From positions 1 through 64,000 of the forward strand of contig CAXTAT010000012.1 in the NCBI GenBank assembly GCA_964242415.1: a DNA stretch of 64,000 nucleotides. The letters are read 5' to 3'. Position 1 is the first letter of the stretch. Each line of letters starts with the position of its first letter. Under the pieces are notes generated by a model. That model had not been told where the DNA came from. It saw only the letters and a list, made by a program, of their open reading frames with translations, and did no database searches. The translations under genes and the position numbers were made by a program. Shown here piece after piece: positions 7,790 through 16,248 of the stretch. Source of the DNA: DASWOJ01 sp964242415. GTDB taxonomy: Bacteria > Pseudomonadota > Alphaproteobacteria > Acetobacterales > Acetobacteraceae.

Positions 7790-9193
7790 CTAGACGACCG
7801 CCATCCCCTCGCGACGCACCTGCACCGTTAGCTCGTCCAGCGCGCGTTCCACCCGGTCCAGCATCTCCGTCACCTCCGCCGCCGTCATGATCAGCGGCGG
7901 GCTGAACGCCAGGCTGTCATTGGACAACGAGCGGGCGATCACGCCGTTCGCCTCGCACAGCTTGACCCACCGCGGCCCCATCTTCGCCTTCGGGTCGAAG
8001 TTGCGGTGCGTGTCGCGGTCCGCCACCAGCTCGACAGCGGCGATCATGCCGACGCCGCGCACCTCCCCCACCAACGCGTGCCCGGCAAATCGCCGCTGCA
8101 GTTCAGATTGCAGGTGCGGCCCCACCGAGCGCACATGATCGACAAGGCCGATCTCGTCGTAGATCCGCAGCGCCTCGACTGCGACCGCCGCCGGCACGGG
8201 ATGGCCGGAGTAGGTGTAGCCGTGCCCGAAGGTGCCGATCTCGTTGCTTTCGCGCGCCAGGGCCTCGAACACGGTCTCCGTCACCATCACGGCGGAGATC
8301 GGCATATACGCCGCCGACAGCGCCTTGGCACAGGTGATGATGTCCGGCTGCATGCCAAAGGTTTGGGTGCCCCAGTAGTTGCCGGTGCGGCCGAACCCGC
8401 AGATCACCTCGTCGGCCACCAGCAGCACGTCATGCTGGCGCAGCACGGCCTGGATCTTCTCGAAGTAGGTGCGTGGCGGCACGATCACGCCGCCGGCGCC
8501 CATCAGCGGCTCGGCGAAGAATGCCGCCACCGTGTCCGGGCCTTCGGAGACGATCAGCCGGTCCAGCTCTTCGGCGCAGCGGGTGGCGAAATCCTCCTCG
8601 GACTCGCCGGGCAGCGCGCCGTGGTAGTGGTGCGGCGTCATCGTGTGCAGGAAGCCCGGCAGCGGCAGGTCGAAGCTGCGGTGGTTGTTGGGCAGGCCGG
8701 TCAGCGACGCCGCGGCCACCGTCACGCCGTGGTAGCCCTTGATGCGGCTGATGATCTTCTTCTTCGCCGGGCGGCCGAGGGCGTTGTTGTAGTACCAGAC
8801 CATCTTCACCGCGGAGTCGTTGGCCTCCGAGCCGGAGTTGGCCAGGAACACCTTGCTCATCGGCACCGGGGCGCGCTGGATCAGCATCTCCGACAGGTCG
8901 ATCATTGGCTCGTGCGATTTCGCCGTGAACGAGTGGTAGAACGGCAGCTTCATCATCTGGTCGTAGGCGGCCTGGGCCAGGCGCTCGTTGCTGAAGCCCA
9001 GGCTGGCGCACCACAGCCCGGCGACGCTCTCGATGTAGTCGCGCCCGCTGTCATCCCACACACGGACGCCCTCGCCGCGGGTGATGACCATGGGGCCGGC
9101 GGTCAGGTGCGCCTGCAGGTCGGTGAAGGAGTGCAGCGCATTGGCGCGGTCCCGGGCGGCCGGGGAATTGGCGAGGGCGGGCGGAGGGGTCAT
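7790..9193 (-). CDS. Class III (omega) aminotransferase, putrescine/polyamine-pyruvate aminotransferase type
   Basis: 467 residues from ATG 9193. Fold type I PLP enzyme: cofactor phosphate-binding NSGSEANDSAVKM, AFFAEPLMGAGGVI, the Asp contacting the pyridine N in VADEVICGFGRTG, and the Schiff-base Lys in ITCAKALSAAYMP (about residue 290). A YHG motif in GYHGVTVAAASLTG and W/Y residues in the substrate loops match the SpuC/beta-alanine-pyruvate transaminase group, so a diamine or omega-amino acid donor with pyruvate is likely; the exact substrate cannot be read from sequence. Monocistronic on the minus strand; no dedicated polyamine genes are adjacent. Confidence 0.9.
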   Translation of the reverse strand: MTPPPALANSPAARDRANALHSFTDLQAHLTAGPMVITRGEGVRVWDDSGRDYIESVAGLWCASLGFSNERLAQAAYDQMMKLPFYHSFTAKSHEPMIDLSEMLIQRAPVPMSKVFLANSGSEANDSAVKMVWYYNNALGRPAKKKIISRIKGYHGVTVAAASLTGLPNNHRSFDLPLPGFLHTMTPHHYHGALPGESEEDFATRCAEELDRLIVSEGPDTVAAFFAEPLMGAGGVIVPPRTYFEKIQAVLRQHDVLLVADEVICGFGRTGNYWGTQTFGMQPDIITCAKALSAAYMPISAVMVTETVFEALARESNEIGTFGHGYTYSGHPVPAAVAVEALRIYDEIGLVDHVRSVGPHLQSELQRRFAGHALVGEVRGVGMIAAVELVADRDTHRNFDPKAKMGPRWVKLCEANGVIARSLSNDSLAFSPPLIMTAAEVTEMLDRVERALDELTVQVRREGMAVV

Positions 9194-9255
9194 GGGAGGC
9201 ACCTGCGGGGAAACAAGCGCATAGCCTACGCCTGTTCAGGGCACGGTTGGAACCA

Positions 9256-9507
9256 CTATCGGCGCGTGGCGCCGGGCCACAACCGGCCGCGCAGCACCGC
9301 CGCCGCATAGGCGGCCCACAAGGCGACCAGAACGACCCATGGCGCCGCGGTGATCGCGGCAGGTACCCAATCCGGCTGCGCCGCGGAGTTGGTGCCAAGC
9401 AGGCTCATGACGCCGAACACCAGCAACAGGCCCGGTGCGAAGCTGAACAGGGCGGCGGTGAGGGCGACCAGGGCCAGCAACGCCGCGACCCCGGCGGCCT
9501 GCCTCAT
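9256..9507 (-). CDS. Small integral membrane protein of unknown function
   Basis: 83 residues from ATG 9507 (a GTG at 9531 could add eight). Two strongly hydrophobic segments are visible: AAGVAALLALVALTAALFSF followed by LLLVFGVMSLL, and WVVLVALWAAYAAAVL near the C-terminus, which ends in basic residues (RGRLWPGATRR), suggesting two or three membrane passes with the tail inside. No family recognised. It lies just downstream of a repeat region and 63 bases upstream of the aminotransferase start, on the same strand. Confidence 0.55.
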   Translation of the reverse strand: MRQAAGVAALLALVALTAALFSFAPGLLLVFGVMSLLGTNSAAQPDWVPAAITAAPWVVLVALWAAYAAAVLRGRLWPGATRR

Positions 9508-9567
9508 GCCGACTGCCCGTTGCTCTTGCACACCTGCGTCCCATCAGGGGCTGGGGTTCGGTCCTGC

Positions 9568-9611
9568 CGTCCCTGGATTGCCGCGTCGCTGCGCTCCTCG
9601 CAATGACGGAC
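9568..9611. repeat. Partial copy of the MITE-like palindrome
   Basis: Contains the core CTGGATTGCCGCGTC...GCTCCTCGCAATGACGG, matching the right inner arm of the copy at 60538-60705 almost base for base, but the outer terminal inverted repeats are absent. Probably a decayed half element, 38 bases from the full copy at 9649. Confidence 0.7.
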
Positions 9612-9648
9612 AACGAAACCGGCATGCCGTTTGATGGATGGTGTCATG

Positions 9649-9838
9649 CCAAGGGCCATCCGCTCTGACCAATATGACATTGCATCCCATCAGCCGCCGT
9701 CATTGCGAGCCGGCTTCGGCGTGGCAATCCAGGAGTGTGCGGGCCGCGTTCCGCTCTGACGGCCCTTATGCCGCGCCGCAAGCGCTCCCTGCAATGACGG
9801 ACGGGGGGACGGAACGGTCAGAGCGAATGGCGGCTGGC
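9649..9838. repeat. MITE-like palindromic repeat, copy 1
   Basis: About 190 bases bounded by imperfect terminal inverted repeats of ~22 bases: left CCAAGGGCCATCCGCTCTGA, right the complement around GGTCAGAGCGAATGGC. Inside are a second pair of inverted arms, CGTCATTGCGAGCCGGCTTC with GGCAATCCAG and the complementary CCTGCAATGACGG. A second copy with the same outer and inner arms lies at 60538-60705. No coding capacity. It abuts the stop codon of the thioredoxin/NHL gene (9840). Confidence 0.75.
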
Positions 9839-9839
9839 G

Positions 9840-11315
9840 TCATTCCGCCCAGGTCCGGTGCGTCCGGCGCGCGGGCCGCACCTCGATGATCCTGTGGCGG
9901 TTGGTTTCAACGACAAGGATGCGCGGGTCGGTGCCGGGCGCACGCGAGTCAGCGCACACCCCGGCCGGCTCGCCGCCCGGGGGGAAGCACAGCCGGTCCT
10001 GGCACACGCCCTCGTCCAGGTCGCGCACCTGCCCGGCCCGCAAGTCCAGCACGCGCACCCGGTCGTTGTAGCTGTCGGCAACCAGCAGGGTGTCGGCGTC
10101 CAGCAGGCCCAGGCCGAGCGGATGCTGGAACTCGGCGTCCTGCAGAGGTCCGTTCCGCGCCCCGAAATTGAACAGCCCGGTGCCGGCAAGGGTCCGCACC
10201 GCCAAGCTGTCCAGGTCCAGCACCCGGATGGCGCTGCTCTCGCTGTCGGCGAAGAACAGGCGGGAGCCGTCCAGCGCCAGGCCGCTCGGCTGGGCCAGCA
10301 TGGCGTCCGCCGCCGGGCCATCGAGCAGGTGCTCCACCCCGGTCCCCGCCAGCCGCTCCACTTGGCCGGCCACCGGGTCCAGCGCGCCAAGCTGGTGGGT
10401 GCCGGCATTGGCGAACAGCACGCCGCCACCGAACGGCGCCAGGTCCCAGGGGGAGGCGAGGGCGGTGTCCAGCGCCGGGGCCGCCGCGCCCAACATGCCG
10501 CCGCGTGCGCCGGTGCCGGCGATGGTCACCACCTCGCCGCTCGCCAAGTCCACGCGGCGGATGCAGTGGTTGCCGGTGTCGGCCACCCAGACGGTCTCGG
10601 CATCGGCGGCCACGCCCTGCGGCGCGTTGAAGCAGGCGCGCAGGGCCGGGCCGTCCCGCAGCCCGGCGACGCCGCTGCCGATGCGCGCCACCACGGCGCC
10701 CGCGTCGTCCAGCAGCACCACCTGATGGTGCCCGGCATCCGCCAGCGCCCAGCACGCGGCGTCGCGCGCCCGGCCGGGGATGGGCCTGATCTTGCCCGGG
10801 AACCGGAAGCGGGTCGGCGCCGGGTCGGCCGGCACGGGCGGCGGCGTGCCCGGCCGCAGCGCACCCTCCTGCTTGGCGGAAAGCACCATGGAGCGCACCC
10901 GGCGCAGCAAGTCGTCCGGGTTCGGCTCGCCGCTGGCCTGGCCCTGCACGTAGCCCTCGGCGTCCACGAACACCAGGGTCGGCCAGGCCCGCACGGCATA
11001 CTGGTCCCACAGGCGCCGGTCCGGGTCCTGCAGCACGGGATGGGTGATGCCCAGGCGCTCGATGGCGGCCTGCACGACGGCGGGGTCCTTCTCGTGCGGG
11101 AACTTGGGGGAGTGGACGCCGACCACCGCCACGTCGCGCGGGAACGCCGCCTCCAGCTTCGCCAGGGCGGGCAGGATGTGCTGGCACTTAACGCAGCACA
11201 GCGTCCAGAAATCCAGCACGACGATGCGCCCGCGCAGCCCCGCCAGGGTCAGCGGGGCCGGGGTGTTCAGCCAGGTGGCGCCGGGTGCCGTCAGCGCGGG
11301 GGCGCGGACGGCCAA
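9840..11315 (-). CDS. Thioredoxin-like / NHL beta-propeller protein (NHLRC2-like)
   Basis: 491 residues. Residues 15-150 are a thioredoxin/TlpA-type domain with LDFWTLCCVKCQHILPAL (Cys 40, 41 and 44, a CCxxC variant active site) and the cis-Pro in RAWPTLVFVD. Residues ~170-480 are NHL repeats, for example VWVADTGNHCIRRVDL, LFFADSESSAIRVLDL and LLVADSYNDRVRVLDL, forming a propeller as in animal NHLRC2 and its bacterial relatives. No signal peptide, so cytoplasmic. Role unknown; redox or scaffold functions are guesses. The start is a TTG directly abutting the pyrE stop, implying coupled translation from pyrE. Confidence 0.85.
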   Translation of the reverse strand: MAVRAPALTAPGATWLNTPAPLTLAGLRGRIVVLDFWTLCCVKCQHILPALAKLEAAFPRDVAVVGVHSPKFPHEKDPAVVQAAIERLGITHPVLQDPDRRLWDQYAVRAWPTLVFVDAEGYVQGQASGEPNPDDLLRRVRSMVLSAKQEGALRPGTPPPVPADPAPTRFRFPGKIRPIPGRARDAACWALADAGHHQVVLLDDAGAVVARIGSGVAGLRDGPALRACFNAPQGVAADAETVWVADTGNHCIRRVDLASGEVVTIAGTGARGGMLGAAAPALDTALASPWDLAPFGGGVLFANAGTHQLGALDPVAGQVERLAGTGVEHLLDGPAADAMLAQPSGLALDGSRLFFADSESSAIRVLDLDSLAVRTLAGTGLFNFGARNGPLQDAEFQHPLGLGLLDADTLLVADSYNDRVRVLDLRAGQVRDLDEGVCQDRLCFPPGGEPAGVCADSRAPGTDPRILVVETNRHRIIEVRPARRTHRTWAE

Positions 11316-12026
11316 TTAGAGGGCAGCCGCCTTGCGTTCGGCGGCTTCCTCGGCGGAGGCGACGCCGCCGTGCGCGGCGGACCAGGCCACCGGGTTTTCC
11401 AGGAAGCGGCGGACCTCGGCCAGGGCGGGTTCGGCGAAGTAGGGGCGGTCGCGGCAGGCTTCCAGCACGTCCCACCAGGTAGCCAGGTGATGCAGGGTGA
11501 TGTCCATGGCCGCGAGCTTCTGGAAGCTGCCGGGGAACACGCCGTAGAAGAACACCACGAAAGCATGGTTCACCAGCGCCCCGGCGTCGCGCAGCGCCTG
11601 GGCGAACTGGATCTTGCTGGCGCCGTCGGTCGTGAGGTCCTCGACCAGCAGGGTGCGCAGGCCCTCGGGCACGTCGCCCTCGATCAGGGCGTTGCGTCCG
11701 AAGCCTTTGGGCTTCTTGCGGACATAGGCCATGGGCGCCAGCATCCGGTCGGCGATCCAGGCGGCGAAGGGGATGCCCGCCGTCTCGCCGCCGGCCACGC
11801 ACTCGATGCTTTCGTAGCCGACGTGGCGGCCGATCTTCTCCGCCGCCAGCTCGCAGATCTTCACGCGGGCGCGGGGGAAGTAGATGATCTTGCGGCAATC
11901 TATGTAAACCGGCGATTTCCAGCCGGACGTGAAGGTGTACGGCTCCTCCGGGCGGAAGTTGACGGCCTTGATCTCCAGCAGGATGCGCGCCGTGGTCAGC
12001 GCGGCGTCGCGGTCCCAGTCCGTCAT
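11316..12026 (-). CDS. pyrE: Orotate phosphoribosyltransferase
   Basis: 236 residues from ATG 12026. PRTase motif LIEGDVPEGLRTLLVEDLTTDGASK contains the PRPP-binding loop, and the N-terminal part carries PYTFTSGWKSPVYIDCRK with the catalytic loop Lys cluster YVRKKPKGFGRN. Forms OMP from orotate and PRPP in pyrimidine synthesis. It has a C-terminal extension of about 40 residues beyond the core (PYFAEPALAEVRRFLENP...), common in this alphaproteobacterial subgroup. Further in-frame ATG and GTG codons lie upstream (to 12080); the chosen start leaves a normal N-terminus. The thioredoxin/NHL gene follows with no gap. Confidence 0.92.
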   Translation of the reverse strand: MTDWDRDAALTTARILLEIKAVNFRPEEPYTFTSGWKSPVYIDCRKIIYFPRARVKICELAAEKIGRHVGYESIECVAGGETAGIPFAAWIADRMLAPMAYVRKKPKGFGRNALIEGDVPEGLRTLLVEDLTTDGASKIQFAQALRDAGALVNHAFVVFFYGVFPGSFQKLAAMDITLHHLATWWDVLEACRDRPYFAEPALAEVRRFLENPVAWSAAHGGVASAEEAAERKAAAL

Positions 12027-12188
12027 GTGCGTGTTCACGCCCGCCGCCATGTTCCCCGCCACCATGTTTTCTGCCGCCATGTGCCCGCCCCGCTTGCCGT
12101 GCCGCCCGCTGCGTCCCGTTCAGCCGCCAGGCTTCCTAGACTGCCGGCCCGCCTCCGTCCATTCTGCCGGGGCCAAGGAGGGTGCCCG

Positions 12189-13265
12189 ATGAAGACCTAC
12201 AAGATCGCCTCGATCCCCGGTGACGGGATCGGCAAGGAGACCGTGCCGGAGGGCCTGCGCGTGCTGGAGGCCGCCGCCACCCGCTTCGGCTTCCAACTGG
12301 ACACCACGCATTACGACTGGTCGTGCGAACGCTACCAGCGCACCGGCGCCATGATGCCCGCCGACGGGCTGGACCAACTGCGCCAGCACGATGCGGTGTT
12401 CCTGGGCGCGGTCGGCTCGCCCGAGGTGCCCGACCACATCTCGCTGTGGGGCCTGCTGATCCCGATCCGCCGCGGCTTCGACCAGTATGCCAGCGTCCGC
12501 CCCTGCCGCCTGATGCCCGGCGCCCGCACGCCGCTCGCCGGCCGCACCGAGGCCGACATCGACTTCATCGTCGTGCGCGAGAACACCGAGGGCGAGTACA
12601 GCAGCCTCGGCGGACGCCTGTTCGAGGGCACCGACCGCGAGTTCGCCACCCAGCAGAGCGTGTTCACCCGGCACGGCACCGACCGCATCCTGCGCTATGC
12701 CTTCGAGCTGGCGATGACCCGGCCACGGCGGAAGCTGACCTCGGCCACCAAGTCCAACGGCATCACCATCACCATGCCGTACTGGGACGAACGCTTCGCC
12801 GCTGTCGGCAAGGACTACCCCGGCGTGGCGACCGACCAGTTCCACATCGACATCCTGTGCGCGCAGTTCGTGCAGCATCCCGACTGGTTCGACGTGGTGG
12901 TGGGCAGCAACCTGTTCGGCGACATCCTGTCCGACCTCGGCCCGGCCGTCGCCGGCAGCATCGGCATCGCGCCCAGCGCCAACATCAACCCCGAGCGCAC
13001 CCACCCCAGCATGTTCGAGCCGGTGCACGGGTCCGCCCCCGACATCGCCGGGCGCGGCATCTGCAACCCGATCGGCCAGGTGTGGTCGGGTGCCATGATG
13101 CTGGAACACCTGGGGGAGACGGCCGCTGCTGCGGCGGTGTCGGACGCCATCGAGACTCTGCTGCGCGATGGCGGCCCGCGCACCCGGGACATGGGCGGCC
13201 AGGCTGGGACGGCGGAGGTCGGGAAGGCACTGGCGGAGATCGTGGCGGGTCAGCACTCCACCTGA
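12189..13265 (+). CDS. Tartrate dehydrogenase / isopropylmalate-dehydrogenase family oxidoreductase
   Basis: 358 residues with a clear ribosome site (AAGGAGGG at 12175) before ATG 12189. Beta-decarboxylating dehydrogenase family: IASIPGDGIGKETVPEG (NAD site start), VRENTEGEYSSLGG, the Lys/Tyr region LTSATKSNGITITMPYWDE, metal Asp in NLFGDILSDLGPAVAGSIG, and HGSAPDIAGRGICNPIGQ. The QYASVRPCRLMPG and DTTHYDWSCERYQRTG patterns match the TtuC/YeaU tartrate or D-malate dehydrogenase subgroup rather than LeuB. Exact substrate among tartrate, D-malate and 3-isopropylmalate is not decidable here. Divergent from pyrE. Confidence 0.88.
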   Translation: MKTYKIASIPGDGIGKETVPEGLRVLEAAATRFGFQLDTTHYDWSCERYQRTGAMMPADGLDQLRQHDAVFLGAVGSPEVPDHISLWGLLIPIRRGFDQYASVRPCRLMPGARTPLAGRTEADIDFIVVRENTEGEYSSLGGRLFEGTDREFATQQSVFTRHGTDRILRYAFELAMTRPRRKLTSATKSNGITITMPYWDERFAAVGKDYPGVATDQFHIDILCAQFVQHPDWFDVVVGSNLFGDILSDLGPAVAGSIGIAPSANINPERTHPSMFEPVHGSAPDIAGRGICNPIGQVWSGAMMLEHLGETAAAAAVSDAIETLLRDGGPRTRDMGGQAGTAEVGKALAEIVAGQHST

Positions 13266-13304
13266 TGAATTGACGCCTCGACCCCTGTATGAAACCTCTT
13301 GGGC

Positions 13305-14267
13305 ATGGCCCAGGCTCCCGTGCTGCTCTCGATCCAGTACTTGCGCGGCGCGGCTGCGCTGGCCGTCGTCGCCATGCACACGGGTTGGACCCATTCGGTG
13401 ATCGGCGCGGCTGGGGTCGATGTCTTCTTCGTTATCAGCGGCTTCATCATGGTGCATGTCAGCCAACGTGAAACGACGCCCAAGTCGTTTCTGCTGGCGC
13501 GCGCACGGCGGGTAGTCCCGCTTTATTGGCTTGCCAGCTTGGCGACGATTGCGGTCACCGGCCTGTCTGACCTGCCGCGCATCCTTGCGTCCTTCGCTTT
13601 CTGGCCCCGTGCAGGCTTCGACGGCCGTGACTACCCCGTGGTCATCCAGGGCTGGACATTGAACTATGAAGTGTTCTTCTACGCTGTCTTCGCCCTGTCG
13701 TTGACTCTGCCGCGGCGACGGCTGGAGGCGGTAACGGCTGGCTTCGTCCTGTTGGTGGCAGCCGGTTGGTGGCTGCAGCCTCAAGGCATTGCGGCAGCCA
13801 CCTACACGGGTCCCTTGCTGCTGGAGTTCCTGGGTGGGGCTTGGCTTTGCTGGGCTTGGCAGCATGGCAAGCTGCCTGGAAGGCTCGGGTCTGCGTTGCT
13901 TGTGGCTGCAGGGATTGCCGCTTTTGCCGTGCAGGCCAGGATCGACCCATCCGAGAACTGGCGCTGCCTGAACTGGGGCTTGCCGGCGCTGGTGCTTGTT
14001 GCCGGAGCACTGGGATTGGAGATGCGTGGCAGCCTTCCGCGGTTGCGGGGGTTCCGCATGCTGGGCGATGCCTCGTATGCGTTGTACTTGACGCACCTTC
14101 TGGTGCAACGCCCCCTCATCCCGGTGCTGCACCCGTTGCCGTTGCCCATTGCCCTGCCACTGATGCTAGGCGCGTGCATCGCGGTCGCAGTCGCTGTGCA
14201 TCGCGGGATTGAGCGGCCGTTGGGGCGGCTGTTTCGGCCTTTGCCCACGCTGGCCGCTGCGGAATAG
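13305..14267 (+). CDS. Acyltransferase 3 family membrane protein
   Basis: 320 residues from ATG 13305. Begins with the family hallmark LLSIQYLRGAAALAVVAMHTGW (catalytic His in MHTGW) and continues with GVDVFFVISGFIM, and RARRVVPLYWLASL. Around ten hydrophobic segments are spread along the chain, ending with GDASYALYLTHLLVQRPLIPVL. The family O-acylates sugars of exopolysaccharide or lipopolysaccharide at the inner membrane. No other polysaccharide gene is adjacent except the GT2-GtrA protein facing it, so the acceptor is unknown. GC a little below the surrounding genes. Confidence 0.88.
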   Translation: MAQAPVLLSIQYLRGAAALAVVAMHTGWTHSVIGAAGVDVFFVISGFIMVHVSQRETTPKSFLLARARRVVPLYWLASLATIAVTGLSDLPRILASFAFWPRAGFDGRDYPVVIQGWTLNYEVFFYAVFALSLTLPRRRLEAVTAGFVLLVAAGWWLQPQGIAAATYTGPLLLEFLGGAWLCWAWQHGKLPGRLGSALLVAAGIAAFAVQARIDPSENWRCLNWGLPALVLVAGALGLEMRGSLPRLRGFRMLGDASYALYLTHLLVQRPLIPVLHPLPLPIALPLMLGACIAVAVAVHRGIERPLGRLFRPLPTLAAAE

Positions 14268-14303
14268 TGCAGCCTAGCGAGTGTAGCCGGCCCGCCCGGA
14301 CAG

Positions 14304-15449
14304 CTACCGCCGGTTCCAAACCAGCGTGGCCGACACTGCGTAGTTCCAGACCATGCTGATCATGGCGCCGAACACCGCCGAGGGCGTCCAGCTACCATCG
14401 GCGACATACAGCAGGCGCGCGACGCCGACATTGGCGACCGCTCCCAACCCGCAGACCGCAACGAACAGCGCCAGCCCGCGCCACAGCGCCGGCCCGCGCA
14501 GCCGCACGCTGCGGTAGGTGACGGCGTTGTTGAGAAAGAAGTTGGCCAGCATTGCCACCAGGGTCGCCACGATCTCCGCCCCCTGGAACGCCAGCCCACC
14601 CGACGCCGCCGCCTGCAGCGTCAGCAGGTGCACGCCGACGCCGACCAGCCCGACCAGCCCGAACGAGATGAAGCGCAGCGGCACCCTGTTGCCGAGTGCC
14701 TTGTCGATCAGCAGCCCGGCGAACTGCAGCATGATCAGCACGTCGAGCTTGCTCTCCCCGGCCACGCGCGGGTGGAACCGCACCGGCACCTCCTGCACCC
14801 GGATCGGCCCCGGCGAGGACAGCACGAGGTCGAGCAGGATCTTGAAGCCCTCCCCGGTCAGCCGGGGCGCCAGCCGCTCGAACAGCTCGCGCCGCAGCAT
14901 GAAGTAGCCGCTCATCGGGTCCGACAGCCGCACCGGCATCACCGCCTGCGCGACGCGTATGCCGCCCCGCGACACCCGGTGCCGCCAGCGCCCGGACAGC
15001 CCGGCCGAGTCGCCGCCCTCCATATGGCGGCTGCCCACCGCGAGGTCCGCGCCCGCCTGCAACGCCCGCAGCAGGACAGGCAACTGCGTCTCGTCGTGCT
15101 GCAGGTCACCGTCGATCACCGCCACGTAGTCGGCCGACGACGCCATCGCCCCCTCGATCACCGCACTCGCCAGGCCGCGGCGGCCCAGGCGGCGCAGGCA
15201 GCGGATGCGCGGGTCGATGCGGGCGATGGAGCGCACCATGTCCGCCGTGCCGTCGGGGCTGTCGTCGTCCACGAATACCGCCTCCCAGGCGATGCCGGCC
15301 AGGGCGGCGTCCAGCCGCGCCACCATCGGCGCGACGTTGGCGCGCTCGTTGTAGCAGGGCACCACGACGGTCAGCTCGGTCGGCGCCGGGGCAGGCAGCA
15401 GCAGCGGGGGCAGCAGCGCCGGGCTAGGTTGCACGGCGGAAGCTCCCAT
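14304..15449 (-). CDS. Family 2 glycosyltransferase (polyprenol-phosphate mannosyltransferase type) fused to a GtrA membrane domain
   Basis: 381 residues. Residues 25-240 are a DPM1-like GT2 domain: TVVVPCYNERANVAPMVARL, FVDDDSPDGTADMV (acidic motif) and AVIDGDLQHDETQLPVLL, then GDSAGLSGRWRHRVSRGG. Residues ~255-380 are a GtrA-like domain with four membrane helices (LRFISFGLVGLVGVGVHLL and following). Such fusions move sugars onto or across with a polyprenyl phosphate carrier. The ATG overlaps the carbonic anhydrase end by 26 bases, so the two genes are probably co-transcribed. Confidence 0.9.
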   Translation of the reverse strand: MGASAVQPSPALLPPLLLPAPAPTELTVVVPCYNERANVAPMVARLDAALAGIAWEAVFVDDDSPDGTADMVRSIARIDPRIRCLRRLGRRGLASAVIEGAMASSADYVAVIDGDLQHDETQLPVLLRALQAGADLAVGSRHMEGGDSAGLSGRWRHRVSRGGIRVAQAVMPVRLSDPMSGYFMLRRELFERLAPRLTGEGFKILLDLVLSSPGPIRVQEVPVRFHPRVAGESKLDVLIMLQFAGLLIDKALGNRVPLRFISFGLVGLVGVGVHLLTLQAAASGGLAFQGAEIVATLVAMLANFFLNNAVTYRSVRLRGPALWRGLALFVAVCGLGAVANVGVARLLYVADGSWTPSAVFGAMISMVWNYAVSATLVWNRR

Positions 15450-16248
15450 CGGGTTGCAGGAGGTCCAGCACCCCCGTGTGGACGGCGAACCAGGCGCCGT
15501 GCAGATGCAGCGTGCCGTCCGCCACCCGCTCGGCGATCCAGGGGAACGTCATCAGGTTGTCCAGGGACAGCTTGACCGCTTCGTACTCGCCGCATTGCTG
15601 CTGCGCCGCCGGCGTATCGCATTGCAGCGCGCGGACGCGGGCCGGGGCGGCGATGCCCATCCAGGGCGCGATGAAGTCCCGCGCGTTGTCCGGAGCGCCC
15701 CGCAGCAGCGCCTCGATGCCGCCGCAGCGGCCGTGGCCCAGCACGACCAGGTGCTGCACCTTCAGCACCCGCACTCCGAACTCCAGCGCGGCGCTGGTAC
15801 CGTGATAGGCGTCGTCCGGGGCATAAGGCGGCACCAGGTTGGCGACGTTGCGCAGCACGAGCATCTCGCCGGGGCCGGCGTCGAAGATGGCGGCCGGGTC
15901 AACGCGGCTGTCCACGCAGGCGACCACCAGGGCGGCCGGGCGCTGGCCGTCCTGCGCCAGGGCCTCGTGCACCCGCCGCCGCTCCGGCCAGGCGGAGGCG
16001 CGAAACCGGTGGTAGCCGGCGACCAGGTGATCTATGGCCGCCGCCCCGTCCCGCGGCAGGGCAGCGGCCCCACCCCACGGCAGACTTGCTTGCGCGTGGC
16101 GGCGCCAACCCTTACATGCATATCCAAGCTGCGAGCGTTTCGCATATCGAGGTTCCCCGTGGTCCGTGCCGCCAGCCCCAATGCCCGCCCCATCGCGCGC
16201 CGGTGCGAACGCGCCGTCGTTACGGCATACCGGGAGTTGCGCGTCCAC
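15424..16248 (-). CDS. Beta-class carbonic anhydrase; start codon uncertain
   Basis: The beta-carbonic anhydrase core is clear: zinc ligands and dyad in VVACVDSRVDPAAIF (Cys, Asp, Arg) and VVLGHGRCGGIEALL (His, Cys), then a helical C-terminus ending LQPDGSFRRAT. Homology would be expected to begin near DHLVAGYHRFRASAWPERR at about 16030. However, between there and GTG 16248 the frame has no ATG, GTG or TTG; the coordinates given use that GTG, which gives 274 residues and runs antisense into the small gene at 16159. A non-standard start (ATA 16035 or an upstream CTG) or a sequence error may apply. Interconverts CO2 and bicarbonate in the cytoplasm. Confidence 0.8.
   Translation of the reverse strand: MDAQLPVCRNDGAFAPARDGAGIGAGGTDHGEPRYAKRSQLGYACKGWRRHAQASLPWGGAAALPRDGAAAIDHLVAGYHRFRASAWPERRRVHEALAQDGQRPAALVVACVDSRVDPAAIFDAGPGEMLVLRNVANLVPPYAPDDAYHGTSAALEFGVRVLKVQHLVVLGHGRCGGIEALLRGAPDNARDFIAPWMGIAAPARVRALQCDTPAAQQQCGEYEAVKLSLDNLMTFPWIAERVADGTLHLHGAWFAVHTGVLDLLQPDGSFRRAT

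Noticed and set aside
9858..13265. Very long open frame (over 1100 codons) on the + strand through pyrE and the dehydrogenase gene
   Set aside because: Upstream of 12189 it is the antisense shadow of the NHL and pyrE genes caused by high GC; only the dehydrogenase part shows a family signature and ribosome site.
12120..14132. 670-codon minus-strand frame overlapping the dehydrogenase and acyltransferase genes
   Set aside because: Low-complexity Arg/Gly/Ala composition typical of antisense reading of GC-rich genes; no motif, and both + strand genes are clear.
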